A model generated the notes under the pieces. It ran no database searches. It saw nothing but the letters and a program-made list of their open reading frames with translations, and was not told the origin of the DNA. Positions 15,301-24,500 of a DNA stretch of 64,000 bases are shown here, piece by piece. Source of the stretch: Rostratula benghalensis (lineage: Eukaryota > Chordata > Aves > Charadriiformes > Rostratulidae); NCBI GenBank assembly GCA_013399305.1, contig VXAI01000004.1, positions 682,001 to 746,000 of the forward strand, in the 5' to 3' direction. Made by a program: the position numbers and the translations under genes. Each line of letters begins with the position of its first letter. The stretch's first letter is position 1.

Positions 15301-18116
15301 GAAGCTGATGAAAATTTTGTTCTATAAATATCATTGGTGAGCTTTGGGAAACAGATTTTCCCTTCCATTTGGAAGTGTCCAGGAGAAAAACTGCCTCCAA
15401 AGCTATAACAGAAATAGTAGCAAACCAGTGGTGCTAACAGGACTCAGGACCAATTACCTTAATTTTACACTCTACTGAAACGTAAAATGTAAAGTGCATT
15501 ACCACAGAATGTTCTAGAGCTGGAACTAGTATAGCAGGTGATACCAAGACAGAACAAAAGTGACCCAACAGTATTGGCTTAGAACCAATGGGACACGTAA
15601 CGCAGAATAAAAAAATCCTCATATCCTACTTCACTTCCCGCAGGTAAACACTGTGGCTTGAGACTGCTTAACAAGGGAATTACTAGTCTGGAAAGGAGAA
15701 ATGAAATCAGCTACAACTTCTACCACTTGTAGATGTTTCCAAGTAAGATTGCATGGCACACAAGGTGTCCCTCTGGCACAGCTGTTCACCCCTAGTCAGT
15801 CTATCACTAACAGTTATAAACCTTGCTGAGATCTACCACAACATTTTCACAACACAGCAACTACACAACTCAAGAGATAAGGCAAGATGATATTCCTTCA
15901 CCTCTTTATCCCAACCCACATACAGACCATATAAACGCATGTTCTGCAAAAGAACCAAGACTTCAAAGCTTGCAATTTGCTTAAAAACACATTTTTCTGA
16001 TGCCTGCAATGATTCTCACAAGGTGGGGGTGTATTATTTATGAACTTCTATTAAGAATTTATTCTTAGTATAAAATAGTCTGGCACTCTTGAAAAGGAAT
16101 AAAGAATTTCAAGTTGCTTCCAAAGCTTTAATAAAGGATCAATGCAGGTGTGATGGTATTGGAGTATTTTCATCGCATTAATGTTAAAGAACACAAATTG
16201 AAGAGCAACTTCAGGAGAGGAGCAGTTACAGTACCCTCCCACACACACCTCCCATTTACTAGGTTGACCAGGTCCTGTCCTAACAGGCCACAGGGCCAAT
16301 CCATACTTGCACATCCTAATTTAGCATATCAGCATTGCCTCACAACAACTCCAAGCACAAGTTTCTCCATCATTCAAAAAATCACTGTGTAGCATGCAGG
16401 AATTACAACGATAGTAGCTAGAAAGAATGCTTCTGCTATCAGCCTGCCTCTGACAGCTCACAACAACCTTAGCATTACTTGCTGTTTAATTAATTAAATC
16501 TTCTTCAACTGGGTGCCCTCTGGCAACATTTAGAGCTTCATGAACTGTAGCAACAGATGGCAGGCAGGACCTCTACAACAGTGGGCAGCAGCACCCTATT
16601 GCTAATGTATTTGCTACCCTGCCTATCCAAAGAGAGAAGCACTGTATGTTACCACTTCACCTTGGACAACTATGTGCATCTTGCTGATGTTTTCCATGCC
16701 AGGTCATTCAGGTCTCTCATAACAGACAGACACTTGTATAGCTGATGCATTTACAAAATAAGCCTGAAAGACAAACAACAAACCACAAAAGCCACTGAAG
16801 TCCCAGAATAATAGAGGCTAGTTAGCTCTGTCCACTGTCTGTAGCTAAACACAGAAATCCCAGGCTCAGAAAGCTTCCTGTATTACAACTGCAACTGTCC
16901 ATCTCCCAGAATTAAACTATTCACAACAGCTTATTATTCCTTACAGGCAGAAGCCATGGGGAAACAAATCGGCCTCCAGACCAGCGCAGTCTTGCTTTGT
17001 GACATGCCCTGTGCTGAAAGGCTGGGAAGAAGTACACCCCTTGGCTCCCCATGGCCTGCTCCCAAACACAGGTCTGTTGCATCACTGCCAAACATACAAA
17101 CCATCCTCCACTGACTTCTGTCAGTTCAGTGGGGCTCCACAAACACCTCTGGCATGCCATTTTTGCTGTTATCTAAGGAGAACTTTTCTCCAGCTGCCAC
17201 CACTTCTCAAGCTGTTGCTCAAACAGTCTCCCACGCTTCCCATTTCAGCCAAGCCCCCCCAGTTCTGCAGCAGCAAAGTAACCTCTAGCCACGCCTTGAC
17301 CCCAAACAGCACATGAAAAAGGGCTGGGCAGGTCAATATCATCTTTACCAGCAAGAACCTGGAAAAACCTCAGATCATAAAACCTAATTAGAGAGTCGGT
17401 GCCACACACAGCTCTGCAGCCAGGAGGAGCTCAGGCCTGTCTGACAGGCTGAGGGATGTGAGGCTGGGCTGAAATACAGGCGCAGTAGCCAGCATTCCCT
17501 CTGAAATATTAAGAAGGAAAGCACTTGGGATCTCTGCAGGCAGCAGCACCGCTGAAAGCAGCCACTGACAGAGCTGTCCATTTAAAAACACAATGTCAAA
17601 TAGCAGCGAGTTGTACTTCCCCTCCCAACAACTTCTGCGAAATGGCAGATGTTGCTCGGAGCCCCGCAGCAGCTGGAGCACACCCAGTCCCCGCCACCAA
17701 GCCGTAGCCTCTCCCGCACTCGCGTGGATTCGTTTTTTCCTTAAATTTTATTTTTTTTTCCAGCTTAACTTCTGTCCGACGGTGCGGCGAGGGTGGCCTA
17801 GAGCTCTCCTAGGTGGGCTGAAGCCTACCCTAAGGCAACACCCCAGCCCCGGAGCGGCCGTGTGCCCTCACCACCCCCGAGCCGCCAGGCGCTCCGCTCA
17901 CACAACTTTTAAACGCTGCCCAGCAGCCGGCACCACCACCACCACCTCCCCGCCATCCACACCACCCCGCAGCCCTCAGCCTTTCGCGTCCGTTACCCGG
18001 CGGGTGGGCGCCGGCGGGNNNNNNNNNNNNNNNNNNNNNNNNNNNNNNNNNNNNNNNNNNNNNNNNNNNNNNNNNNNNNNNNNNNNNNNNNNNNNNNNNN
18101 NNNNNNNNNNNNNNNN
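1..18116 (-). CDS. MTR: MTR, methionine synthase, 5' part of gene (exons 1-9, partial)
   Basis: Methionine synthase is a cytosolic enzyme that moves a methyl group from 5-methyltetrahydrofolate through cobalamin to homocysteine, linking the folate and methionine cycles. Eight exons were placed on the minus strand at 12583-12797, 9978-10067, 9087-9156, 7807-7899, 7619-7725, 6325-6384, 4210-4304 and 327-427. All have AG acceptors and GT donors, and the phases match throughout. Together they give 831 nt that align without gaps to about residues 13-288 of the human protein (1265 aa) as I recall it. This is most of the N-terminal homocysteine-binding TIM barrel: [44 protein letters not shown] and GLNCALG. 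The Cys of GLNC corresponds to zinc ligand Cys260. The paired cysteines (323/324), the folate, cobalamin and activation domains lie beyond the left edge. The start codon is not visible because exon 1 runs into an assembly gap. Introns range from 81 nt to about 5.2 kb. Confidence 0.97.
327..427 (-). CDS. MTR: MTR exon 9
   Basis: This exon is 101 nt. It completes a split Cys codon, then codes [15 protein letters not shown] through CYPNA and one base of Gly. The Cys in GLNCALG is the first of three zinc ligands that bind homocysteine in this family. The acceptor is TTCCAG|TG and the donor GCAG|GTGTGT. The next exon (human LPNTFGDYDET) is not in the remaining 326 bases. Confidence 0.97.
428..4209 (-). 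other. MTR: MTR intron 8
   Basis: This 3.8-kb intron has only short random reading frames on both strands. No known exon or identifiable element was seen. Confidence 0.9.
4210..4304 (-). CDS. MTR: MTR exon 8
   Basis: This exon is 95 nt, from [15 protein letters not shown] to [10 protein letters not shown] plus two bases of a Cys codon completed in exon 9. The human sequence has SHGEPLC, so SK replaces GE here. The codon change places a second donor-like site (CACA|GTAAGC) 13 nt before the donor TTTG|GTAAGT that keeps the frame. Confidence 0.96.
4305..6324 (-). other. MTR: MTR intron 7
   Basis: This 2-kb intron contains a T24 tract at 4871-4894. The 133-codon frame across that tract is a by-product of the homopolymer and matches no protein I know. 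Confidence 0.88.
4871..4894 (+). repeat. Poly-T tract (T24)
   Basis: This is an uninterrupted run of 24 T on the plus strand (A24 in the MTR sense). It is followed by GCAG, which happens to look like a plus-strand splice acceptor. No retroposon body was recognised next to it. Confidence 0.95.
6325..6384 (-). CDS. MTR: MTR exon 7
   Basis: This short exon is 60 nt and codes [20 protein letters not shown], one residue group different from the human form [20 protein letters not shown] as I recall it. The acceptor is TATAG|GCA and the donor TTT|GTAAGT. Confidence 0.96.
6385..7618 (-). other. MTR: MTR intron 6
   Basis: This intron is 1234 nt. It ends in a good polypyrimidine stretch and TATAG before exon 7. 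Nothing else was recognised. Confidence 0.88.
7619..7725 (-). CDS. MTR: MTR exon 6
   Basis: This exon is 107 nt, from (T)[19 protein letters not shown] to [10 protein letters not shown]. The acceptor is TTACAG|CT. The donor AAG|GTCAGA is weaker than its neighbours. Confidence 0.97.
7807..7899 (-). CDS. MTR: MTR exon 5
   Basis: This exon is 93 nt, from [14 protein letters not shown] to RPDYRNI. It includes the highly conserved [13 protein letters not shown] stretch. The acceptor is GTTTAG|GA and the donor ATAA|GTAAGT. The following intron (7726-7806) is only 81 nt. Confidence 0.97.
   Translation of the reverse strand, partial: ELGDTLQEPWVQRTGHSLCHHLWRDQITGT
7900..9977 (-). other. MTR: MTR introns 4 and 3 (around exon 4)
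   Basis: These are introns of 1187 nt (7900-9086) and 821 nt (9157-9977) on either side of exon 4. No repeats or extra exons were seen. Confidence 0.88.
9087..9156 (-). CDS. MTR: MTR exon 4
   Basis: This exon is 70 nt, from [18 protein letters not shown] to ITAQT plus one base of the next Gly codon. The acceptor is TTCTAG|GCA and the donor ACAG|GTAAGC. Confidence 0.96.
9978..10067 (-). CDS. MTR: MTR exon 3
   Basis: This exon is 90 nt and 30 codons, from [15 protein letters not shown] to YGLEHL. It carries the conserved ETNTFSST motif of the homocysteine S-methyltransferase fold. The acceptor is TTACAG|GAA and the donor TTG|GTAAGA. Confidence 0.97.
10068..12582 (-). other. MTR: MTR intron 2
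   Basis: This 2.5-kb intron has no recognisable coding content. Its only structured feature is a 20-bp tandem duplication at 12113-12152. Confidence 0.88.
12113..12152. repeat. 20-bp tandem duplication, two copies
   Basis: The unit at 12113-12132 is repeated immediately at 12133-12152 with one T/C difference. It is a small intronic duplication with no evident function. Confidence 0.9.
12583..12797 (-). CDS. MTR: MTR exon 2
   Basis: This exon is 215 nt: two bases of a split codon and then 71 codons, [10 protein letters not shown] through CDIHK. It contains the start of the homocysteine-binding barrel ([11 protein letters not shown]) and the conserved RPLKGNND and SITQPD segments. The acceptor is TTACAG|CC and the donor is AAG|GTAGGC. 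An in-frame ATG (MGDEIE) lies near its 5' end at 12778-12780. Confidence 0.97.
13463..13492 (+). repeat. (AAAG)n microsatellite
   Basis: An A-run is followed by about five GAAA/AAAG units within MTR intron 1. It is a simple-sequence repeat likely to vary in length. Confidence 0.95.
15178..15197 (+). repeat. Poly-A tract (A20)
   Basis: This is a run of 20 A in MTR intron 1, preceded by GTGGGGG. No retroposon body was recognised beside it. Confidence 0.95.
17997..18018 (-). CDS. MTR: MTR exon 1, 3' end only (tentative)
   Basis: Exon 2 needs a preceding exon that ends with one base of a split codon. In the CpG-rich block the minus strand reads CCGCCGG|GTAACG, a usable donor with 17997 as the last exon base. 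The open frame then gives PAGAHPP followed by a split Ala joining exon 2 (EPQKT). In human the N-terminus is short and poorly conserved, so this is not confirmed by homology. The initiator ATG would be in the adjacent 98-base N gap. Alternatively exon 1 is non-coding here and translation starts at the ATG in exon 2. Confidence 0.45.
18019..18116. other. Assembly gap (98 N)
   Basis: This is a run of 98 N inside the GC-rich promoter block. It probably hides the MTR start codon, most of coding exon 1 and part of the 5' UTR. Confidence 0.99.
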
Positions 18117-18244
18117 GCCCGCGCGCGGCCCAGCGGGGCTACCCCAGACGCTGACGCGCGAGTTCCGCCCAGAGCGCGGGCAGGAAGTGCGGGGCGGCCC
18201 CGCGCGGGGCGGCCGTTGGGCTGGTGGCGGGGAGGATGTGGGTA

Positions 18245-18254
18245 CCCCCCCCCC
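18245..18254 (+). repeat. Poly-C tract (C10)
   Basis: This is a short homopolymer in the CpG-rich block. Such tracts often cause sequencing and assembly errors, as the adjacent gap shows. Confidence 0.9.
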
Positions 18255-18351
18255 GACCTGAGGGGAAAGCTGAAGGGCTCAGAGAGCCGCCTCTCAGCAG
18301 GCTGGAAGCTCTACCGGGGGGCCGGGTTTGTTTTCCTTCTGCGGCCCGAGG

Positions 18352-18483
18352 ATGGCGGCTGCGAAACGGAGGGTTGGACGGGGAAAGCAAAGCCTGGTCT
18401 TCTGCCTGACGGGAAATGCCGGTGGCTTTTGGTGCCCTCCAGCTACTGGAGGATGCTTTATCCCGCTGGGTAGAGCTGCATAA
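18352..18483 (+). CDS. Possible 43-codon ORF in a divergent transcript (tentative)
   Basis: On the plus strand, transcribed away from MTR, GAGG-ATGG is a strong initiation context. It opens a 43-codon frame beginning MAAAKRRVGRGKQ and ending GRAA-stop. A consensus donor (CAA|GTAAGT) follows at 18523. I recognise no homologue. It may be the first exon of a divergent non-coding RNA from the bidirectional CpG promoter, or chance in GC-rich DNA. Confidence 0.2.
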   Translation: MAAAKRRVGRGKQSLVFCLTGNAGGFWCPPATGGCFIPLGRAA

Positions 18484-18523
18484 AATGAGTTGTCCCATCA
18501 TTGTGGGAAGATGGGGGGGCAAG

Positions 18524-21500
18524 TAAGTCTTTAAAACGCCAACACCGCTGATGCTGCAATTAAAGACTAACTTGGTGTTGAGAGGAAACATGCAAATACT
18601 CCTTACATAAAGGGAATATCGGGCTTCCCAGTGCTGTGTGGATGTACATTACTGGCATGTAAACCTGGAAACGAGTTTATACTAAAGGAATCGAGCAAAT
18701 GCTTGGTGATCAAACCAAACACAGTGGTTTTTATTTTGTCGTAAAAGGCTCAGTCCCGTTCTCTAGTGCATGATGATGGGTCCTTTCAGCTTCTAATCTG
18801 AGGACTCAGGCTTTAAAAGACAGAAATACCTGCCGAGCAGCCTGGCGAACGTGACCGTGCAGGGAACAGCTGCTTGCCAAGAGTCAATAGCTCAGGGGAA
18901 TAACATCTGCAGTCACTTAAAGAGCTGGTAATTCAAATGCCAGTAGTTGTCATTTAAATTACTTCCATGTTCACAATAGGAAAAGAAAAAGGAAGTCTGT
19001 AAAATGAATTATTGACCAGCCTTTCCTGTTTCCCTTGGCTCGTTCAGGAAGGTAAACAGGCAAAGCAAGATGCAGAGGCTTCTGTGTTAACAGGAATGAA
19101 CTGAGTTCACTTCCCTCCTTCAGGTGCCAGAGCCTGAGCTCTGGGCAGCAACAGTAAAGCCTTTTATCAGCTAAGAGTATGTATTGCTACATGTACCGTA
19201 CTTAATAACGGCTTCTGCATTTTCCCTGGAAAATTTTTAGGAGACTAAAAAGGAAGTAAAAGCCATTAATGTAGATGATTTCTGGAGGCTAAATATTTAT
19301 TCTTGAATTTTCTTTTGTGACATAAACCCAGTTGGTTACAAACCCTCTGAGTCCAATGACATCTAGAAAGTTTTACAATAAACTGTCACGTTGCTCAATG
19401 GTGATTCAAATACATATTAAAAATGTAGCTTTATGTTTAAATAATATATATGACAAATTCAGCTTAAGAAAAATATAGGCAGCTTGCAAATCAACTAGGT
19501 AGTTGTACAACTTCAGTTGTAGAGACTATGCTCCAGTTTTGGATGCCAGGAGACATTGCTGGAGGGCAGACCTTGGGAAAACCACTGCGGTGGTCAGCCC
19601 AAGCTCCCACTACAAAGATGCATCCCAAAACTCCATTGTAGGATGCAATGGTCTGGAAACCCATAAACTTTAGAAGTCTACCAACAGAGATGGGATATAC
19701 CAGACAGAAGCAAAAGTCAGGTACTCCTCAAGACTGCTTAATTTTATCACTTTTCCACAGAATTTATATGTACTGTAGAGATGGGCAGTGCTTTGGGAAC
19801 CATTCATTGAGGGATTTTAGGGTGTCTGTTTCCTTGCTTGACTTTCTACAACCTCCAGCCTTTTTGTCATGATACATAGCACACTGAAAATTTTATCTGG
19901 CAGCAATTCTAGGTAAAAAGCTCACCGTCTCCACAGTTGCTTCGTGGCAACAGATCTTTGTACCACAACTCAGCATGTCCTTGCGTGCGCTGATGCAGTT
20001 GTTTGTGTAACTACTGAAAAGTAGGTCGGGGGGCTGGGAAAGCTGAAAATTTGAAGGTGCTTTTGAACAGGATCTTTTCCCATTTACTCTGCAGCTTCAG
20101 AACCAGTTTGAGCTAGTTTGCGTGGTGCTGTGAAAAATCAGTCCCAAATTCCACCCTGTTTCATCCTCGTATTCCCTCTTTTTTCCTTGTGTGGGTGCTA
20201 GTCCTGGAGCACAATTCTTCCTTAAAGGTCCATTTGCAGTGAGAACAGGTCTCTGATCCAATTTGTCTGCAGCTGAATGGTCTCCAGAGCTGACAAACAA
20301 GCAGCAGCAGGAAGACAGGGCAGCAGCCACTCAGGCTCAGACTGTGGTTAATCTGTGAAACTGGAGTTTTACAGGCAACTGAATGAGCACAACCAAGGCA
20401 AGAAGAGGCTACGGAGGCTGACTGGAATAGGAATGAGTAGAAGGGTAGTGCTTATTTAACCTGATCATCCACCAAAAGGGATATCAACACAGAACTTCAG
20501 CCTAAATATGTCCTGCAGTGTTTGAGAATCTCAGTTGCCTTTTAAGTTCCCTTTAGTTTCAGTGATGACGATAATATGCAGTGCTGAGGGCCGGTGTGTG
20601 TCCCTACCCCAAGGGTGCTGTATACCTCACCTACCAAGATTTTTTAACTATTTGAGAAGCTCTAATGCATGGTATGTTTACAGGAAACCTTCCAGAACTT
20701 GCACTGAGCATGCCCTAAAGCTTGAAAAGTGCTTTTTCTTTGTTTTATGGAGTGTTGTCCTTTTTTTAAAATGAAATTAGGCTGTAAAAAATGCTATTCC
20801 TTCTCATCCATTTAGAATAACACCAGGAGCAGCTTAGAGTTCTGGAGCAAGGCAGTAAAGGAAGGGAGAACACAAAGGTGCCATCATTCCCACATCTGAG
20901 AAGCCTGCCCTTAAGGCTGTTGGGAACAAGTCTTATTTGAACATTAGTTGCAGACATAGGATCATGCATGCAAACATCTGTCATCATACTGAGAATCCTG
21001 GCTTCTGAAGGTGGCTTTAAGTGGCGCTCCAGTGAAGTTAACACTGTTCTAATTGCAACAGGATTAAACTATAAATCTAGATTAATAGACTTAGCAAAAA
21101 ACCAATAATAATCTTTAAATCAGATCAAGTTCTGGTATTTCAAGTACGTTTGAAGATATCTTCAAATTATTGTTTTCTTCAGGTCCTCCCACGCACAGCT
21201 AGACTCTCATAGATTTTTTTAAAACTAGGTGGTGTTTGAAGCAAAGCAAGCCATCTTCATATTTTTTTTCCTTTGTATCCCATGGATCAGGGTCTGGTAC
21301 ACTAGTTTGTTACTCTACTTGCACACCTGTGTATTCAAATGGTACACTCACTTTACACAGGGTAAGAGCAAACAAAGGGTTTGAGCGCACTCTCTTAGCT
21401 TTTGGGTGTCTTAGATACATACGTAATACTCATTACAAATATATGCTTTTCATTCCCATATTATCTGTCTTTATTCCTGAGGAAGCAGTTCCCAATGGAC

Positions 21501-24500
21501 TATTCACATAATTAATCCCTACTTAAACAAGAACAGTGGGATTATTCATGTTACTAAAGCACAGTTGCATTTCAGAGGATTATATCCGAGTGAGGCAATC
21601 CAGATATAAATTATTTGTTCCATTTAAGTCAAATAATGATGTTAACATTTCTATTCTAGGACCAAAATATTACCAGAAACCAAAAGGAAGCTAGCTGTTT
21701 CAAGATCATATCTAAGCACACTCCAAATGCCAAAGCAGCCTATTAAATATATGCATCTTAGAGTAATGTAAACAAATTTATTCTACTTACCATAGAACAG
21801 TTTTGGACTTTAAAAAAAGGCCAAGGTCATCACAGTGAGGACAAACACATTATAGTGAACTGAATATAACCTTTTGTATGTTTTTAGAGATTCTATGGTG
21901 ATCAAAAAGGGTATAAATGCCTACAAAGGCTGAGATGCAGACATGAGGAGGACTGGGAACTCAATAGAGGGTGTTGTCTTACAGCTCATCTGTACTGCTG
22001 CACAAGGCAAACTGTGTCAACTGCTTTCAGTTCATTACAAATTTCATAGGATTTAGAAATTTTGCAGCATTTTTAAAACTTTCAGTATGCACCTTTCAGA
22101 CATCCACATACAAATCCATAGAAGACAGAGGAAGAACTACGGGAAGTGACAGCATGGGGAAATGGGGAAGAAGGGCCAGGACACGTACAGCTAAATGTGT
22201 GCACCGAGTAAAACCTGCTCAATATTCAGCTGAGAGAGTTAGAAAACATTTTGCCTTGGATATGGATGAGATTCTCAGCTCCTTCTCCCTGTTGGTATGG
22301 CCTGGTGAAGTCTGAGCTGCATTGGCCCTGCCCAGGACAGGATAATATCTGCCCTGGATCAGTCCAGACGGGTTACGGAAACAGGTTTGGGAAGGTACCT
22401 TCTGGTCTTTCACTTGCTGGCAGAGCTTCCTTCCCATATTACCAGACATCCACAAGCTTAGGAGCCAGAGCAAGCCATTTATGAAGCTCTCCATTCAACA
22501 GAAAATGCCTCAAAAATCAGTTGAGGCTACCCGGCTCCCCTTGTAAAGAACTGGAATGTCTTGGTGACAGAGTAGGTGTGAAAGTGACAGCAGGGCAGGC
22601 AGTAACAGTAACCTCACAGGCACGGAGGTGATCCTGCAGTTCCCAAACAAGAAGAGCAGGTCCAGCAACTGCTACCAGTTTCAGCCCACAGCCCAGCCAT
22701 CATCAGGCAATCCGTAGCCATGAGACAGGGCCACGGTCAAGCCAGAAAGTCTGATAGACTAGCCAAGAGACAGTATACATAGAACATAGCTCAAGCAAGG
22801 AGCAAGGATGAGGGCCCGAGTTAAATGCATGCCTGTGGCTGATGGGTGGGAGGTACAGGGGTGGAAATCTGATACCTCGAGGGCAGCTGGGGCCTGCTGG
22901 TGTTCCTAGTGCCTTACCAATAGATAGACTAGCATGGGGACACAGATGCAAGAAGTTGAGGGGGACTATCGGTGCACAAGCCCTAGGCATACTTTTGCTG
23001 CTGATGCACTATAAATGGGATCACACTCCACCTGGAAAGCACATTGGCTTGTGTTAACACAGCTTGAGATCTATGAAAGTGTGTCTAATAAGGAGGATTG
23101 TAGAAAGGTCTGGCCGACTTTGAAAGGTGGACAACGTGAGAAGTACAGACCAAGTAATGCAGCCATCTGCATCTTGGTGGGGCAAATGTAGCATAACAGG
23201 GCAGAGAAAAGGGACATGCACTGATCATACAACACGTGAGTGACAGTGGGGAGCAGCCAGCAGTGCTCCTGGCTATCAGTCATGACTCCGTTCCAGGGAG
23301 TGACCAGCCTCTGTGACCAGCTTTCTGTCATGAACATTGAACCTTTTAAGATTTTTTGCAACAGCAGAGGGAATCCTTCTGTCTAAAATACCGTGAAAGA
23401 CCAGTGCTCTACTTGGCTTGCTCTGACTTGCACGTACAAACAATCCTGTATGGAATACACTGCCTGTTAGAAAAACATGTTTTATAGGCAATTATCTTTC
23501 CTTCCAAGGACTTTGAAACCACATGGTTCATTCAATTTGTTTTAAAGTCTAACCCGCTAGGATTCAACCCCTTGTGAAAACTGCCTGTGATCACAGTGGC
23601 ATTTTCTCTACCCTTTCTACAGGCAGTCACAATCTCCTCTTTCTTCAAAGTGGTCTGAGCAATAAAATCCCCTTTCGTGTTCAATTAATTCCTGGTAGAA
23701 AAGCAGAAACAGAGAGAGGAGCAGGCAGCTGGTGAGGTCAGGAGCAAGGAGAATCTGAGTCCCAGACATGAGCTAGAAAACAAGTGTAAGGAACCAGTTC
23801 CAGAAATATGAACCATTTTAGAGAATTGCTTTTGCTGGAAATATTTAATGCAAATAAAGAAAATTGTTTTCAAATGAAAATATTAAATGAAAGAGATATG
23901 GAAGTGGTATAATGATAGAAACTTACCAGGAAAAAAGCCCCAACTTCTTGATGAAAGTCATGTATGTCTTAAGAGATGAAGAAATACTCATGCATGGTGT
24001 TGGTCCTAAGTCTTGCCAAAGCTTCAGAAATTAAGTTGTGAGGAAGAAGAAGCCTCTTGCCTCTGCAAGCATTAACCACAGCGTGAACTGGAGACGCTGA
24101 CAGTGAATGCTGCTGTACGGCAGAGCCTTTCTTTTATTGTCAGTAACATAAAATTACATTAAAGCAAACATACCCAGAGGATCCTAAAGACCTAATATTT
24201 CCACTCTGTGGTTACTTACACCAGTCTGGTCTTAGTCTTTGACTAGTCTTCAACATAGAAGTGAAAAGTGTCTTCTGTAGTGCAGGGTCTACAATAATTC
24301 CCTTTGAGTTTTCTTTCTTCTTGTCATCTCTATTTGTCTTGTCAAACTAAAAGACATACTTTTGGGCTATAACACATGTAAAGCCTAAAGTGTATTAAGT
24401 GGTCTAAGATCTGCTGGCAAGCCCTCAAAAATCTCTATGAGCAGTGCTACATCCCACCCAGCATTTTCCAAGCAGATTTCCCCACTGTTCCTTAGGTCAG

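Larger units (their letters stand above)
12798..17996 (-). other. MTR: MTR intron 1
   Basis: This 5.2-kb intron joins the CpG-rich promoter region to exon 2. It carries an (AAAG)n microsatellite and an A20 tract. The GC content rises from about 17.4 kb onward. No additional exons were recognised. Confidence 0.8.
17690..18420. promoter_or_regulatory. CpG-rich promoter block of MTR
   Basis: GC content and CpG dinucleotides rise sharply here compared with the AT-rich flanks, on both sides of the assembly gap. GC boxes (GGGGCGG) occur near 18190 and 18205. An ETS-type site, CAGGAAGTGC, lies at 18181-18190 on the plus strand. There is no obvious TATA box. The position just upstream of MTR exon 2 and the CpG richness fit a housekeeping promoter with dispersed start sites. 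Exact transcription starts cannot be read from the sequence. Confidence 0.8.

Noticed and set aside
17593..18261. 222-codon plus-strand frame across the CpG block
   Set aside because: It runs through the 98 N and through GC-rich DNA where stops are rare. No protein family resemblance was seen.
22703..23491. Cluster of overlapping frames of 70-96 codons in the intergenic region
   Set aside because: Frames occur on both strands at similar length and none resembles a known protein or retroelement.
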